The position numbers were made by a program, and so were the translations under genes. The notes beneath the pieces were generated by a model. It was not told the DNA's origin and did not search any database. It worked only from the letters and a program-made list of their open reading frames with translations. 7,481 bases of DNA from Methanothrix sp. (GTDB taxonomy: Archaea; Halobacteriota; Methanosarcinia; Methanotrichales; Methanotrichaceae). The stretch spans positions 1 to 7,481 of the forward strand of contig JAQVZT010000122.1 in NCBI GenBank assembly GCA_028708055.1, given 5' to 3'. Below, piece by piece: positions 6,862 through 7,481 of the stretch (the stretch's first letter is position 1; every line of letters begins with the position of its first letter).

Positions 6862-6948
6862 AAGCTCGTCCTTTACCAATAAGGAATAAATAGGTTGGGA
6901 CAAATTTCCAGGGTAGGATAGCAACTGAATAAAAACGGATGTATTAAT
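6862..6948. promoter_or_regulatory. Divergent promoter region between tgtA and the secreted-protein gene
   Basis: The 87-bp gap is AT-rich and must serve both directions. The best TATA-like element is AATAAATA (6885-6892), which reads TATTTATT on the minus strand. Used for tgtA it lies only 24-31 bases from the ATG, implying a very short leader, although AAGGA near 6869-6873 suggests a ribosome site is transcribed. Used for the plus gene it predicts a start near 6912 and a leader of about 36 bases. GGATG at 6937-6941 is a weak ribosome site for the ATG at 6949. The element assignment is tentative. Confidence 0.4.
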
Positions 6949-7440
6949 ATGAAGGCAATTGTCGTACTACTAGCATTAACCTGCTTCTTGGGCGTGGCTG
7001 GTGCTCAGATCATAGGCATGGGTGAGGGTTACAGCAACACTCAGCTTGCGTTCTTCAATTCACCCCTCAGCTCAACCTTTGAACCCAATGTCCAGAATTA
7101 CTGGGGCAACTACATCGCATCCAAGGAAAACAATAGCATTAAAAGCACATCTTCCAACATGGACATCTGGATGAACACCTTCCCTCTGAAGTTTGACACG
7201 CCGCAGCTGTTCAAGGCTTCAAGCTTTGCCGCGAATGCCGCCGCTCCCGTTCTTACTGCCACAGAGAGGAACAGCCAGTTCCTGACCAGGAATGTCAACA
7301 GCAATTTCGGAATCTATCAGGTCTGGTCATATCCTGTAGAAAGCGGAAGCCTCGTAATATCCAATGGCACAGGGGTGCCGAACAAGGATGCAGCAGGGCA
7401 GATGCTCTCGCAGAATATTCTTGTTCTCTTTAACAACTAA
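6949..7440 (+). CDS. Small secreted Asn/Ser-rich protein of unknown function
   Basis: I do not recognise this 163-residue protein. Residues 1-19 are a classic signal peptide (MKAIVVLLALTCFLGVAGA, cut at AGA/Q), so the mature chain of about 144 residues should be exported. The only cysteine lies within the signal peptide and no lipobox or C-terminal anchor is visible, which points to a freely secreted or wall-associated protein. The mature part is rich in Asn, Ser and aromatic residues (FEPNVQNYWGNYIASKENNS at 44-63, NSNFGIYQVWSYPVESGS at about 117-134) and carries sequons at N61 and N139. A central block NMDIWMNTFPLKFDTPQLFKASSF (70-93) looks mixed alpha/beta. Its base composition is lower in GC than argJ, argH or the carrier. 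The gene is divergent from tgtA and is followed by a T-run 27 bases past its stop, so it is probably transcribed alone. Confidence 0.75.
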   Translation: MKAIVVLLALTCFLGVAGAQIIGMGEGYSNTQLAFFNSPLSSTFEPNVQNYWGNYIASKENNSIKSTSSNMDIWMNTFPLKFDTPQLFKASSFAANAAAPVLTATERNSQFLTRNVNSNFGIYQVWSYPVESGSLVISNGTGVPNKDAAGQMLSQNILVLFNN

Positions 7441-7463
7441 ACGGAAAAAATAAAAGAGAAATC

Positions 7464-7477
7464 ACTATTTTTTTGTT
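7464..7477 (+). terminator. T-run terminator after the secreted-protein gene
   Basis: A run of seven T (7468-7474) inside ACTATTTTTTTGTT lies 27 bases after the TAA stop with no strong stem before it. This is the usual form of an archaeal intrinsic terminator. The sequence ends 7 bases later, so any second T-tract would be outside. Confidence 0.6.
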
Positions 7478-7481
7478 CCTC

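Noticed and set aside
6862..6924. A 21-residue upstream extension of tgtA from a TTG at 6924.
   Set aside because: The family N-terminus begins at the ATG at 6861, which has AAGGA in front. The extension does not resemble the family.

Overview
The window reads as a euryarchaeal genome segment, most likely from a methanogen of the Methanosarcinales/Methanotrichales type (inference). The evidence is an archaeosine-type tRNA-guanine transglycosylase, which is found only in Archaea, archaeal TATA-like promoters (clearest at about 5242-5249), T-rich tracts as probable terminators, and moderately GC-rich coding sequence with AT-rich gaps. There is no rRNA, tRNA, CRISPR array or mobile element that I can support.

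Layout. The left edge cuts argJ (ornithine acetyltransferase), which runs 10 bp ahead of a complete argH (argininosuccinate lyase). The two form an arginine-biosynthesis operon fragment: ArgJ regenerates acetylated glutamate while releasing ornithine, and ArgH makes arginine in the last step. A convergent gap at 2587-2755 holds small repeats, a hairpin and T-tracts and probably terminates argH. On the minus strand follows a small predicted secreted protein (2756-3250). A 301-bp divergent gap (3251-3551) with several inverted repeats separates it from a 12-helix MFS carrier of the oxalate/formate antiporter type (3552-4781, TTG start).

The carrier ends 4 bp from the end of a convergent, minus-strand small cytosolic protein of unknown function (4786-5196), which has the best promoter in the window. 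Next is tgtA (5437-6861, minus), the archaeosine transglycosylase in a short form without a PUA domain. It is divergent from a second small secreted protein of unknown function (6949-7440, plus), closed by a T-run near the right edge.

The genes do not form one obvious system. The arginine pair and tgtA are housekeeping. The accessory content is the two secreted proteins, the carrier and the small unknown protein. I see no defence system, mobile island or other clearly new machinery. The most useful leads are the three uncharacterised small proteins and the inverted repeats between the carrier and the first secreted protein.
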